Assembly (NCBI GenBank): GCA_031266295.1
Contig: JAISBH010000114.1
Span: forward strand, 1 to 17,199
DNA: 17,199 nucleotides
Source: Oscillospiraceae bacterium
GTDB lineage: Bacteria; Bacillota; Clostridia; Christensenellales; Aristaeellaceae
Reading direction: 5' to 3'
Shown here: piece after piece, positions 1-7,295 of the stretch
How the letters are laid out: each line of letters starts with the position of its first letter
How positions within the stretch are numbered: the first letter of the stretch is position 1
The notes under the pieces: generated by a model
The model's input: the letters and a program-made list of their open reading frames with translations, nothing else
Databases searched by the model: none
What the model was told of the DNA's origin: nothing
Translations under genes and position numbers: made by a program

Positions 1-67
1 TTCCTTCCCGCAAGAAATCCTGTAGACGAATACGTTCTTCCGGTGTAAAATGTACATATGGCTGCAT
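1..67 (-). CDS. IS30-family transposase, N-terminal fragment (runs off window)
   Basis: Read on the minus strand from an ATG at 67, this gives MQPYVHFTPEERIRLQDFLR and continues past the left edge. The short hydrophobic/aromatic start followed by T-x-E-E-R-x-x-I/L-x-x-F/L matches the N-terminal helix-turn-helix opening of IS30-family transposases, which is usually of the form H-L-T-x-E-E-R. A GGAGGG ribosome binding site (72-77) lies four bases before the ATG. Only 22 residues are visible, so the catalytic DDE domain cannot be checked. I cannot tell whether the element is intact. The alternative is another HTH protein with the same short motif. Confidence 0.6.
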   Translation of the reverse strand, partial: MQPYVHFTPEERIRLQDFLREG

Positions 68-139
68 AGTTCCCTCCGGTGTGCGTGTTTGTTTTTGTCA
101 ACATCATCTTACACCTTCAGAACTATGCTGTCCGTATCT

Positions 140-165
140 CCATGTGTTGCACTTGTTATGATAAC
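140..165 (-). repeat. possible terminal inverted repeat of the IS30-like element
   Basis: In the transposase orientation this stretch contains AAGTGCAACA, which resembles the outer ends of some IS30-family elements and lies at a plausible distance (about 80 bp) upstream of the transposase start. The opposite end of the element lies outside the window, so the repeat and any target duplication cannot be confirmed. Confidence 0.25.
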
Positions 166-252
166 CTGTCTTCCCCCGTGGGAGGGTCAGGCGGGTGACG
201 TGAGTTGAGTGTAGCGAGGGCGCGTAGCGCACCTCCCAAAGCCATCAGAGCC

Positions 253-282
253 TTTACACACATGCCCGGTATCTGTTATGAT
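253..282 (+). promoter_or_regulatory. sigma-A promoter ending at the methyltransferase start codon
   Basis: The -35 TTTACA (253-258) is separated by 18 bp from the -10 TATGAT (277-282). Transcription would start around 288-289, exactly at the ATG at 289, and there is no Shine-Dalgarno sequence in between. This suggests a leaderless mRNA. Confidence 0.55.
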
Positions 283-288
283 ATCCGC

Positions 289-1590
289 ATGAGTAAAACA
301 TTATCGTCGACGATACCCGGCTTGGGTCAAAATCCCGTATATTTCGACGGCGGATTCGGTACGCAGCTGCAGCAGCGCGGCTTACCTCAAGGCACGCCAC
401 CCCCTATGTGGAACATACAAAACCCAGCCGCCGTAAAGGCTGTGCACCTTGCGTATCTGGAGGCGGGCGCGGATATTGTCACATCGAATACATTTATCGC
501 GAACCGCTGGTTCACGGGCGATCAAGCTGCGGCGACTTCCGCGGCGGGCGTTGCCATTGCGCGGGAAACCGCGCGCGAGACCGATCGAGGCGTCGTCGCG
601 CTGGATATAGGCCCGTCAGGACGGATGCTGGAACCATTCGGCGATCTGCCGTTCGAGGACGCTATAGCGGGCTACACCGAGACGATCGCGGCGGGCGCCG
701 CCGAAGGCCCTGACTTTATCCTGCTGGAGACGTTCACCGACGCTTATGAGGCCAAGGCGGCCGTTCTGGCAGCGAAGGCCTGTACCGATTTGCCCGTGCT
801 TGTATCTTTTTCGTTCAGCGATGGCGTGCGCTTGATGACGGGCTTGGACGCGCGAGGGGTCGCCGCGATGTTCGAGAGCCTGGGCGTCAGCGCCGTCGGC
901 GCGAACTGCGGCATGGGTCCGGACGGCATGGTGCATGTGGTTCGTGAGCTTGTGCGATCCACGCGGCTGCCCGTGTTCGCCAACCCGAACAACGGCAGGC
1001 CAAAAATTGAAAATGGCCGGGCCGTCTACAGCCTCACGCCGGATGGTTACGCCGCACTCGCGGCCTCGCTGTTCGACGAAGGCGCGTGGATGGTCGGCGG
1101 CTGCTGCGGAACCGGGCCGGAGCACATCTGCGCGCTGCGCTCGCTAAGCAAAGACAAGCGGTTAACGCCGCGTCCCGCCAGCGTATCCGCTGTAATCACG
1201 TCGGGCGCGAGGACATACGGCTTAGACAGTATATCCAATATCTCAGACGCGTTGAACGCCTCGTCGAATCCGCGCTTCCGTGCGCTGATATCGGCGTGGG
1301 ACGGCGGCGTCGACTCGGCGGAGGAGATTGCGGAGGAGGCGGTCGAGCTGGCGTTCGATGCTCTGGACGAGGGCGCGGACGCGCTTCGCGTCAGCCTGGA
1401 TGGCGCGGCGGATCCGGATTTTTACCGAATTTTAACGCCTAAAATTCAGACGACAATACATATACCGCTGATTTTTGGGGATTCGGATCAGGCGGCGTTG
1501 ACCATGGCGCGTCGCGTTTACAACGGTCACAACGCCGAGGATGAAGCGCCCGTCCCGCTGCCTGTGGGAAGCGGAGGTTCCGCTAGATGA
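289..1590 (+). CDS. homocysteine S-methyltransferase with degenerate pterin-domain-like tail
   Basis: This is a homocysteine-binding TIM-barrel of the MetH N-terminal/BHMT/MmuM family, which transfers a methyl group to homocysteine to make methionine. The opening F-D-G-G-F-G-T (residues 20-26), GANC with Cys207 and GGCC with Cys272/Cys273 supply the three zinc-binding cysteines. The protein is 433 aa. The barrel ends near residue 300, and the last ~110 residues (about 312-412) resemble the beginning of the MetH pterin-binding (DHPS-like) domain: the segment IPLIFGDSDQAALTMARRVY looks like the usual IPL-x-IDSS-region. The GERINPTG signature is degenerate and the domain is cut short. No cobalamin domain is present. 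The ATG at 289 was chosen because family similarity begins just after it and the promoter abuts it; a TTG 84 bp upstream has no support. The gene overlaps the next by 4 bp. The methyl donor cannot be deduced. Confidence 0.85.
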   Translation: MSKTLSSTIPGLGQNPVYFDGGFGTQLQQRGLPQGTPPPMWNIQNPAAVKAVHLAYLEAGADIVTSNTFIANRWFTGDQAAATSAAGVAIARETARETDRGVVALDIGPSGRMLEPFGDLPFEDAIAGYTETIAAGAAEGPDFILLETFTDAYEAKAAVLAAKACTDLPVLVSFSFSDGVRLMTGLDARGVAAMFESLGVSAVGANCGMGPDGMVHVVRELVRSTRLPVFANPNNGRPKIENGRAVYSLTPDGYAALAASLFDEGAWMVGGCCGTGPEHICALRSLSKDKRLTPRPASVSAVITSGARTYGLDSISNISDALNASSNPRFRALISAWDGGVDSAEEIAEEAVELAFDALDEGADALRVSLDGAADPDFYRILTPKIQTTIHIPLIFGDSDQAALTMARRVYNGHNAEDEAPVPLPVGSGGSAR

Positions 1591-2078
1591 AACGCCTGGC
1601 AGCTGTGCTGCTCGCGATCTTGATATTGGCCGGAGGCGCTGCGTTATACCTGCGCCTGTCGGCAAATCTGTCCGTCGTCGGCGCGTATATCGAGATTCAT
1701 CCCGCTGCCGAGTCCATGCCCGTTTATGAGGATCTGAAGAGCAAACTGGCCGACGGCTCGTTCACGGGCGATATACTCTCCGACGCTGACCTGACCTCGC
1801 CTGAAGGCTATGAGTTCCTGGTGTATACGGTGAGGCTGCGCAACTATGGCATACTGCCTGCGGAGTGGATCAGGATTGAGATAGCGCCTGTGTCCGATTG
1901 GGACGTGATCGCTGTAGGCGAGCCTCGAGGCTTCAGCCTGGCCGCCTTCTCAACGGGCGCGCTGTCGGGAACCATGCTTGCAAGGGCGGGCGGCAGCCCC
2001 GCCCGAATAGTCACTATACGCTATTACGTGTATGGAAGAATGTTCACAATCGACGTGCCGGTGAACCGCGCGATATGA
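1587..2078 (+). CDS. small exported or membrane-anchored protein, unknown function
   Basis: This 163-aa protein has a short basic start (MKR) and one hydrophobic segment (about residues 4-24), then a soluble extracytoplasmic part rich in beta-type sequence. No cleavage site is obvious, so it may stay anchored. The latter half alternates hydrophobic and polar residues (EFLVYTVRLRNYG, ARIVTIRYYVYG), suggesting an immunoglobulin-like beta sandwich. No catalytic motif is visible. Its ATG overlaps the methyltransferase stop (ATGA) and GGAGG lies 9 bases upstream (1573-1577), so the two are probably co-translated. That coupling gives no clear functional hint. I do not recognise a named family. Confidence 0.75.
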   Translation: MKRLAAVLLAILILAGGAALYLRLSANLSVVGAYIEIHPAAESMPVYEDLKSKLADGSFTGDILSDADLTSPEGYEFLVYTVRLRNYGILPAEWIRIEIAPVSDWDVIAVGEPRGFSLAAFSTGALSGTMLARAGGSPARIVTIRYYVYGRMFTIDVPVNRAI

Positions 2079-2107
2079 CGGCCTGTCCTTTTTTATGGGT
2101 TGTCCCG

Positions 2108-2113
2108 TATAAT
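2108..2113 (+). promoter_or_regulatory. possible -10 box (TATAAT)
   Basis: There is a perfect TATAAT in the 189-bp gap before the coat-like gene, but only a weak -35 candidate (TGTCCT at 2084-2089, 18 bp away). Transcription from it would leave a leader of about 150 nt. It is a weak call on its own. Confidence 0.25.
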
Positions 2114-2194
2114 TCCACAATAAATCGCCTCAAAAACATCTGTTGGAGTCATGCGAACCCCTCCTGACGAATAGTATGCGCTGTGCAGGGTGTA

Positions 2195-2221
2195 ACGGTT
2201 TTACGCCTCCCGCATACGATG
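2195..2221 (+). promoter_or_regulatory. sigma-K/sigma-E-like sporulation promoter
   Basis: AC at 2195-2196, 16 bp, then CATACGATG at 2213-2221 fits the Bacillus sigma-K consensus (AC, 16 bp, CATA-NNN-TA) except for the last base. The -10 also resembles the sigma-E box CATACAAT. It lies about 50 bp before the start codon of a Cys-rich coat-like gene, which suits mother-cell expression. Confidence 0.45.
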
Positions 2222-2267
2222 TGAGTGTGAGAAGACCTCATCACAACCGAATTAAGGAGGCTTTTGC

Positions 2268-3068
2268 ATGTCTTTTTACTCCTACAAGAATGGCAACCCG
2301 GGCAGCTGCCCTGGTGTGATTGCGGGCGACGCTCTGAGCGGCCTTCAAGAGAAGGTCTGCATCCAGGTTAAGCGCGTTTATGACTCTTGTTTGCAGCAGG
2401 ATCCGCTGAAGGATGTGAAGGTGAAGTTCACTCAGTTCGCGGCAGTACCCAAGACCGTCTGCACGCGCGGAGGTGCTTGCGTAGCCGTCGACGGGGACAG
2501 CGCCAACCAGCCTATAGCGCCCATTGTATTTGAGAGCTGCCGTTCGTCAACCACCCAGAGCGAGATTACATCGTTGACCGTCGAACGCCTGTGCGACCGC
2601 CCGTGCTTCGCGCGCGTGCGCGCCACGATCGAGGTACCGATCGACATCCTGTTCTCGGACGCCAAGTGCAACGAGTTCATCGGTCGCGCGGTAGTCACCG
2701 TCCACAAGGACGTACTGCTTTCAATTCCTGATGAATCGATCGTGCCGTACTCCATAGAGTCCATGGGAAGCGCGATATGCGTATCCGGTTCCTACATAGG
2801 CGACAACACCTTCCAGATGACCGTGTGCGTTACCGTCGTCCTAAAGGTTCTCGCCGAGGTAGAAATTCTAGTGCCTAGCTATGGATTCTGCAGCATCCCA
2901 CCGTGCGAAGAATTCGCGGAAAACGTCTGCGACGAATTCTTCTCGCTGCCGCTGTTCCCGCCCGCGTCGTTATGCGGGGAGGGCTGCGTGAGCGTAGGCA
3001 CGGCAACCAAGCCGTCGACCACGGCGGTTCCGCGCCCGGCGTATTCCGCCTGCGGGTGCGTGAAGTAA
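2268..3068 (+). CDS. Cys-rich spore-coat-like protein (uncharacterised)
   Basis: This 266-aa protein has 18 cysteines spread along its length and no signal peptide or membrane segment. It opens with a P-G-V-I-x-G-D-A-L segment followed by LQEKVCIQVKRVYDSC. The central half is beta-rich, and a conserved-looking stretch (VPSYGFCSIPPCEEF, residues 203-217) precedes a variable C-terminal tail ending in CGC. I recall this architecture from uncharacterised proteins of spore-forming Clostridia, and a coat or exosporium role is inferred, not shown. A strong AAGGAGG (2254-2260) lies 7 bases before the ATG. The upstream promoter resembles sigma-K type and a terminator follows, so it is a single-gene unit. 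No enzyme motif is visible. Confidence 0.7.
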   Translation: MSFYSYKNGNPGSCPGVIAGDALSGLQEKVCIQVKRVYDSCLQQDPLKDVKVKFTQFAAVPKTVCTRGGACVAVDGDSANQPIAPIVFESCRSSTTQSEITSLTVERLCDRPCFARVRATIEVPIDILFSDAKCNEFIGRAVVTVHKDVLLSIPDESIVPYSIESMGSAICVSGSYIGDNTFQMTVCVTVVLKVLAEVEILVPSYGFCSIPPCEEFAENVCDEFFSLPLFPPASLCGEGCVSVGTATKPSTTAVPRPAYSACGCVK

Positions 3069-3119
3069 TCTGGCTCGCGTTCCCAGCCTGGCTCGTGCCA
3101 TATTTATGTTCCAACAGAC

Positions 3120-3151
3120 AACCGGGACCGCTAAAGCGGGCCCGGTTATTT
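3120..3151 (+). terminator. intrinsic terminator after the coat-like gene
   Basis: A 12-bp stem AACCGGGACCGC / GCGGGCCCGGTT (one A-G mismatch) closes a TAAA loop and is followed by a short AT-rich run. It sits 51 bp after the coat-like gene stop. AA on the left arm means it could also work in reverse. Confidence 0.7.
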
Positions 3152-3259
3152 GTGCGGGTTTGGCGAGGTGGGGAAACCCCCTCCCGAGTGCGACACCAAT
3201 CCCAAATTTGGAATTGCTGTAGAGTAAGTTCATTTACAAGTTATTTAATAAGAAACGTT

Positions 3260-3288
3260 AAGAGTCGCTATCCCAGTCGGCTCTTTTC
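3260..3288 (+). terminator. possible intrinsic terminator
   Basis: AAGAGTCG (3260-3267) pairs with CGGCTCTT (3278-3285), eight pairs with one G-U wobble around a 10-nt loop. TTTTC overlaps the end of the stem. No gene lies just upstream, so it might end a small RNA or be a second stop for readthrough. Confidence 0.35.
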
Positions 3289-3371
3289 TGCAGTCTGTAA
3301 AAGCTGTCATGCGCGCCTGCCTCCTCGATTGCTCTCTTGACTCGCTGTCGGCGCGTTGTGAAAGTTGATTT

Positions 3372-3407
3372 CCGTGAGAAATTCCCTTACGGCGGTTGAT
3401 TCAACCG
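3372..3407. repeat. two adjacent inverted repeats
   Basis: CCGTGAG / CTTACGG (3372-3378 and 3386-3392, one wobble) is followed at once by the perfect 15-bp dyad CGGTTGA-T-TCAACCG (3393-3407). The second ends 20 bp before a TATAAT, so it could be an operator overlapping a -35 region. Confidence 0.4.
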
Positions 3408-3478
3408 TTTAAGTGTGATACATTCCATATAATTAACGCGTTGACTCGTTTCCATGATTCGGATGCCGGCGCGGCGCG

Positions 3479-3499
3479 TATACTAATGAACGATTCATT
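3479..3499 (+). promoter_or_regulatory. -10 box with overlapping operator-like dyad before the hydrolase operon
   Basis: TATACT (3479-3484) is followed directly by the perfect dyad AATGAA-CGA-TTCATT (3485-3499), which covers the expected transcription start. The -35 (GATTCG) is poor. The layout is typical of a repressor site, TetR-like in size, but the regulator is not in the window. Confidence 0.4.
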
Positions 3500-3529
3500 C
3501 GGTCGATACATTACATTGGCGGAGGGCGC

Positions 3530-4306
3530 ATGTTTGTCGACGCTGGCGGGGTAAACGTCGACTATGAGCAAGCCGGGCAAACGGGCCCGCCGGTGCTGCT
3601 GCTGCACGGCTGGGGCTGCGACGTTTCGTTGTGGCGTCCCATCATCGAACGGTTGTCGCCGCGCTGCCGAGTGACCGCACTGGATCTCCCCGGGCACGGC
3701 AAGAGCGGCCGCCCGCCCGAACCGTGGGACGCGAGGGCCTTCGCCAGAATGGTCGCGGATTTCATCCGCAAGACGGATATAGCGGGCTGTCATATCGTCG
3801 GTCACTCGCACGGCGGACGCGTCGCGCTGCGCCTGGCGCTGGATCAGCCGGACTTGATCGGCAAGCTGGTGCTGACAGGCGCGGCTGGACTGCGCGGAAA
3901 ACCGACGTTCAAGAAGAGCGCGCGCGCCCGATTGTACAAGATACTTCGCGGATCGCTGAACGGTTTGGATAGACTGCGCATACTCGGCGGCCTTCCCGAA
4001 CGCGCGCGGGCCGCGCTGCGCGGCACGTTCGGCTCGCCTGATTACAAGGCGCTGGACGATGAAATGCGTCGAACGTTCGTACTGCTGGTTAACACAAACC
4101 TGGAACCGGAACTGCCGAACGTCCACGCGAGCACGCTGCTATTATGGGGTGATAAGGATACTGAGACGCCCCTATGGATGGGCCAGTTGATGGCCGAACG
4201 CATCCCGGACGCGGGCCTTGTCGTGCTAGAAGGCGGCACACACTTCGCTTATATCGAGCAGCCGGACCGGTTCTGCCGGATCGCGCTGCAGTTCATTCTC
4301 AATTAG
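3530..4306 (+). CDS. alpha/beta hydrolase
   Basis: A 258-aa cytoplasmic alpha/beta-hydrolase-fold enzyme of usual length. Visible are the oxyanion segment HGWG (residues 26-29), D-L-P-G-H-G-K-S (52-59), the nucleophile elbow GHSHGG with Ser93, a late acidic segment WGDKD (Asp208 or Asp210) and the catalytic His238 in GGTHFAY. A variable lid of about 60 residues rich in Arg/Lys (124-185) sits in the middle. The substrate cannot be deduced. GGAGGG (3521-3526) precedes the ATG, and the stop is only 10 bp from the MurF-type gene, which implies a shared transcript and perhaps a cell-wall-related role. The same family also includes generic esterases and C-C hydrolases. Confidence 0.9.
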   Translation: MFVDAGGVNVDYEQAGQTGPPVLLLHGWGCDVSLWRPIIERLSPRCRVTALDLPGHGKSGRPPEPWDARAFARMVADFIRKTDIAGCHIVGHSHGGRVALRLALDQPDLIGKLVLTGAAGLRGKPTFKKSARARLYKILRGSLNGLDRLRILGGLPERARAALRGTFGSPDYKALDDEMRRTFVLLVNTNLEPELPNVHASTLLLWGDKDTETPLWMGQLMAERIPDAGLVVLEGGTHFAYIEQPDRFCRIALQFILN

Positions 4307-4316
4307 GGAGTCGTGT

Positions 4317-5960
4317 ATGATCGATTGGCTGGATTTCATAATCGGGCTACCATTTTGCCTGACTGCGGCGCTGACGACCGTGCTGGCCGCGCGCGTCCCC
4401 CTGCACCTGCTGCAATTGGAGAGCTACCAGCTGCCTGGTTACAGGCGCGCGGTCGGCGACAATCCGCTGCGCGCGATACTGCCGGGGGTTGTGTGCGCGA
4501 TGGCCAATGCGGCGTTCTTCGGGCTGTCATCGCTGCACTTCGTGTGGTACGCGCGGCCGCGCGCGCTGACTATGCGCGACGGGCTAGCGTTCCTGTGGAT
4601 GTTCGCCGCCATGCTGCTCAGTATGGCGGTCGGCGTCGCGGTCGAACTGTACATCCGCAAGAAACCGGCCAAGAAGCCACTAGTTCTGACCGGAAGGATG
4701 AAGCGGCTCATCGTTTCGCTGGGAATCATTACCTTTATTGTCGCGTGCTTAATGGCGTTCGTCCCGCGATGGGTCGGCGCCGCGCCGCTGCTGCCGATTT
4801 TCACGCCCGCCTGGGTCGCGCTCGCCACTATGTGCGCGGAACCTGTCGAAAGGCGCATCAACCATGGATTCTTTAAGGACGCTCAACGTATCCTGAACGA
4901 GCGTCCCGACTTGATCAAGATCGGTATCACCGGCAGTTATGGTAAGACGTCGACGAAATTCATGCTGGCCGCTATCCTGGGTGAGAAGTACAACGTACTA
5001 GCGACTCCATCCAGTTTTAACACGCCTATGGGCGTGACGCGCGTCGTACGCGAACAACTCAAGCCGGAGCATCAGGTATTCATCGCGGAGATGGGCGCGC
5101 GCCATGTAGGCGACATTAAAGAGTTGTGTGAGTTGGTGCGTCCGGCGATCGGGATCATCACGTCAGTCGGACCGCAGCACCTAGAAACATTCAAGAGTCA
5201 GGATAGTATTACAAACACCAAGTATGAACTGATACAGGGTCTGCCGGACGACGGGCACGCGGTATTCATCGCCGACGGGGCGATTGTTGAGGGATTGTAC
5301 GGCAAGACCGGAAAGCCGCGCAAGCATCTGTCCGGAGATCGCGCGGGTGGCGAGGGACTGCGCGCGGAGGGCGTTACGACCGGATCGTGGGGCAGCCGGT
5401 TCACGATCGTGTTCGCCGACGGAACCAAGGCGGCGTGTGAAACAAAGATACTCGGCGCGCACAATATCAACAACCTGTTGTTGGCCGCAACGGTCGCAAA
5501 GCTGCTTGATTTAACGCCCGCGCAGATAGCGTCCGGGATAGCGAAAGCTCAGCCAATCGAGCATCGGCTGCAACTACTGCCCAGCTCAAACGGCGTGACG
5601 GTCATAGACGACGCGTTCAACAGCAACCCCGCCGGATCCAAGGCCGCGTTGGCTGTACTTCGGACATTCCCGCCGCGCCGGATCCTCGTCACCCCAGGCA
5701 TGGTGGAGCTGGGCGAGGAGCAGGACGCTCTCAACCTCGCGTTCGGCGAATCAATGAAGGACTCGGTTGACGTCGTAATACTCGTCGGGGTAAGACGCAC
5801 ACAGCCAATATTCGATGGATTAAAAACGTCTGGCTTTGATATGTCGTCCATCCATCAGGTGGAGGACTTGAACGCCGCGCAGGAGATATTGGCAAAGACG
5901 CTGAAGGCGGGCGACACGGTATTGTTTGAAAACGACCTGCCCGACAACTATAATTCGTAA
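4317..5960 (+). CDS. membrane-anchored MurF-type Mur ligase
   Basis: 547 aa. The C-terminal ~350 residues form a Mur ligase most like MurF (UDP-MurNAc-tripeptide--D-Ala-D-Ala ligase): P-loop GITGSYGKTST (203-213, Lys210), AEMG (Glu258, Mg site), GPQHLE (His288), a lysine at 302 where the family carbamylates, GAHNINN (380-386), HRL (416-418) and DDAFNSNP (431-438). Ordinary MurF has a soluble uridine-nucleotide-binding N-domain. Here the first ~200 residues instead hold four or five hydrophobic helices (about 5-25, 52-75, 88-112, 130-150 and 155-173), so the enzyme should sit on the membrane. AGGGAG (4305-4310) precedes the ATG. It is followed by a D-Ala-D-Ala ligase whose product would be its substrate. 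It is unlikely to be the sole housekeeping MurF; more probably it is a paralogue attaching D-Ala-D-Ala or a depsipeptide. Confidence 0.85.
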   Translation: MIDWLDFIIGLPFCLTAALTTVLAARVPLHLLQLESYQLPGYRRAVGDNPLRAILPGVVCAMANAAFFGLSSLHFVWYARPRALTMRDGLAFLWMFAAMLLSMAVGVAVELYIRKKPAKKPLVLTGRMKRLIVSLGIITFIVACLMAFVPRWVGAAPLLPIFTPAWVALATMCAEPVERRINHGFFKDAQRILNERPDLIKIGITGSYGKTSTKFMLAAILGEKYNVLATPSSFNTPMGVTRVVREQLKPEHQVFIAEMGARHVGDIKELCELVRPAIGIITSVGPQHLETFKSQDSITNTKYELIQGLPDDGHAVFIADGAIVEGLYGKTGKPRKHLSGDRAGGEGLRAEGVTTGSWGSRFTIVFADGTKAACETKILGAHNINNLLLAATVAKLLDLTPAQIASGIAKAQPIEHRLQLLPSSNGVTVIDDAFNSNPAGSKAALAVLRTFPPRRILVTPGMVELGEEQDALNLAFGESMKDSVDVVILVGVRRTQPIFDGLKTSGFDMSSIHQVEDLNAAQEILAKTLKAGDTVLFENDLPDNYNS

Positions 5961-6014
5961 GATGGGTATAGAGCCCACGCCGACCACTATAACGCACACG
6001 GAGGTATGATAATT

Positions 6015-7259
6015 ATGAAGAAAACCATGGCCGTGCTGTTCGGCAGCCGCAGTGTCGAGCACGACGTATCGATAGTATCGGCGGTGCAATGGATGGACTC
6101 CGCCGATCCATCAAAGTACGACGTCGTTCCAGTGTACCTGGCCCACGACGGCGCATGGTATACAGGCGAGCCGCTGAAGGATCTCAACGCGTATAAACCG
6201 TTCAACCCGCTGGCTCCGGGTATCGTTAAGGTGCTGCCCGACTTGACGGCCAACGCGCGGACGTTGCTATCGGTATCGGAGAAGCCGCGCCTGTTCGGCG
6301 GCCCAAAACCAGAGCTGAAGGTTGCGGCTGTTATCGACGTCGCCGTGCCGATATTCCATGGCCTGAACGGCGAGGATGGGACGATTCAAGGCGTGCTGGA
6401 GCTGATGAATCTGCCCTACACATCCAGCGGTTTAGTCGGCTCGTCGGTCGGCATGGATAAGATCGCGATGAAGCAGCTGTTCAAGGGTATGGGTTTCCCT
6501 ATACTGGACTTCCATTGGGCGACACGCGACGCGTGGAACGCTCGGCAGGTCTCCATACTTGACGAGATTGAATCCAAGATGCCCTATCCACTATTCGTTA
6601 AACCCGCGAACCTGGGTTCATCGATCGGCATTGCGAAAGCAAAAACGCGCGCCGAGCTGATCGACGCGCTGGACGTGGCGTTCTCTTACGATCGCCGCGC
6701 CGTCATTGAACCGGCGGTGAACGATCCCGTCGAGGTGAACTGCTCCGCGCTGGGGTTTGACGAGGACGTTCGGGTATCCGTTTGCGAAATGCCCGTCAGC
6801 TGGCAGGAATTCCTAACATTCGAGGAGAAGTATATCCCTGACGCGAAAGCCGGCGAATCCAATAAGACCGGGTCGAAGGCCGCCGAACCCTCCGGCGCCA
6901 AGAACCCTGGAGGTATGGCGAACGCGAAGCGCCGCATCCCCGCTCCGATCGGCGATGAGATGACCGCCCGCGTGCAGGGTCTCAGCGCGGACATATTCCG
7001 CGCGCTGGACTGCAAGGGCGTCGTGCGCATCGACTATATCATCGATCCTGCTGAGAACACGCTGTACGTCAACGAAATCAACACCATCCCCGGTTCGCTG
7101 GCCTACTACCTGTGGGACGCGACGGATCTGCCGTATCCCAAGCTAATCGACCGGATGGTCGAACTGGCCGAATACGCGCACGCGCGCAAGAACGAGGCGA
7201 AGTTCGGCTTCGACTCCGCGATACTTAAAGCCGTCTCGATTGGAGGCGGCAAACGATGA
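6015..7259 (+). CDS. D-alanine--D-alanine ligase (Ddl-type)
   Basis: ATP-grasp ligase of 414 aa that joins two D-alanines for peptidoglycan precursors. Seen are S-x-E-H-D-V-S near the start (Glu15), VKPANLGSSIGIAK (central ATP loop), and NEINTIPGS (Asn353-Thr357 region, metal binding). The omega-loop reads TFEEKYIP, with the Lys-Tyr pair (272-273) typical of D-Ala-D-Ala specificity in DdlB, and not the His found in D-Ala-D-Lac enzymes. After it lies an extra-long low-complexity stretch of about 30 residues rich in Ala, Gly, Ser and Lys. I chose ATG 6015 because GGAGG (6000-6004) is 10 bases before it; the ATG at 6006 is only one base from that site. The gene starts 54 bp after the MurF-type gene. 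Confidence 0.9.
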   Translation: MKKTMAVLFGSRSVEHDVSIVSAVQWMDSADPSKYDVVPVYLAHDGAWYTGEPLKDLNAYKPFNPLAPGIVKVLPDLTANARTLLSVSEKPRLFGGPKPELKVAAVIDVAVPIFHGLNGEDGTIQGVLELMNLPYTSSGLVGSSVGMDKIAMKQLFKGMGFPILDFHWATRDAWNARQVSILDEIESKMPYPLFVKPANLGSSIGIAKAKTRAELIDALDVAFSYDRRAVIEPAVNDPVEVNCSALGFDEDVRVSVCEMPVSWQEFLTFEEKYIPDAKAGESNKTGSKAAEPSGAKNPGGMANAKRRIPAPIGDEMTARVQGLSADIFRALDCKGVVRIDYIIDPAENTLYVNEINTIPGSLAYYLWDATDLPYPKLIDRMVELAEYAHARKNEAKFGFDSAILKAVSIGGGKR

Positions 7260-7263
7260 TGGA

Positions 7264-7279
7264 CGGGCGGCAAACCGCC
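7264..7279 (+). repeat. intra-operon stem-loop
   Basis: GGGCGG-CAAA-CCGCCC is a perfect 6-bp GC stem between the ligase stop and the next gene. It has no T-run, so it is more likely an mRNA-stability element than a terminator. Confidence 0.5.
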
Positions 7280-7295
7280 CATACGGGAGACGCTG

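Larger units (their letters stand above)
3152..3529. other. non-coding region with several hairpins before the hydrolase gene
   Basis: I see no convincing gene in these 378 bases. They contain a GGGG-AAA-CCCC hairpin (about 3169-3182), the palindrome CCAAATTTGG, a terminator-like stem (3260-3287), two adjacent stems (3372-3407), a TATAAT (3428-3433) lacking a good -35, and a TATACT with an overlapping dyad (3479-3499). A small RNA is possible but not supported by a clear promoter-terminator pair. Confidence 0.5.

Noticed and set aside
181..236. GGGAGG...CCTCCC long-range pairing as a riboswitch or repeat element
   Set aside because: Only six pairs at each end; it does not match a SAM or cobalamin riboswitch and lies upstream of the predicted transcription start. 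It may be a worn palindromic repeat but cannot be supported.
205..288. Upstream TTG start for the homocysteine methyltransferase
   Set aside because: Adds 28 residues unlike the family, has no Shine-Dalgarno, and lies before a good promoter whose start point is at 289.
2174..2217. GTATGCG / CGCATAC inverted repeat before the coat-like gene
   Set aside because: The 7-bp arms are 30 bp apart and the right arm is part of the -10 region; probably chance.
2903..3340. 145-aa plus-strand frame across the coat-like gene end and intergenic region
   Set aside because: Arg-rich, starts inside the coat-like gene in another frame and runs through a terminator.
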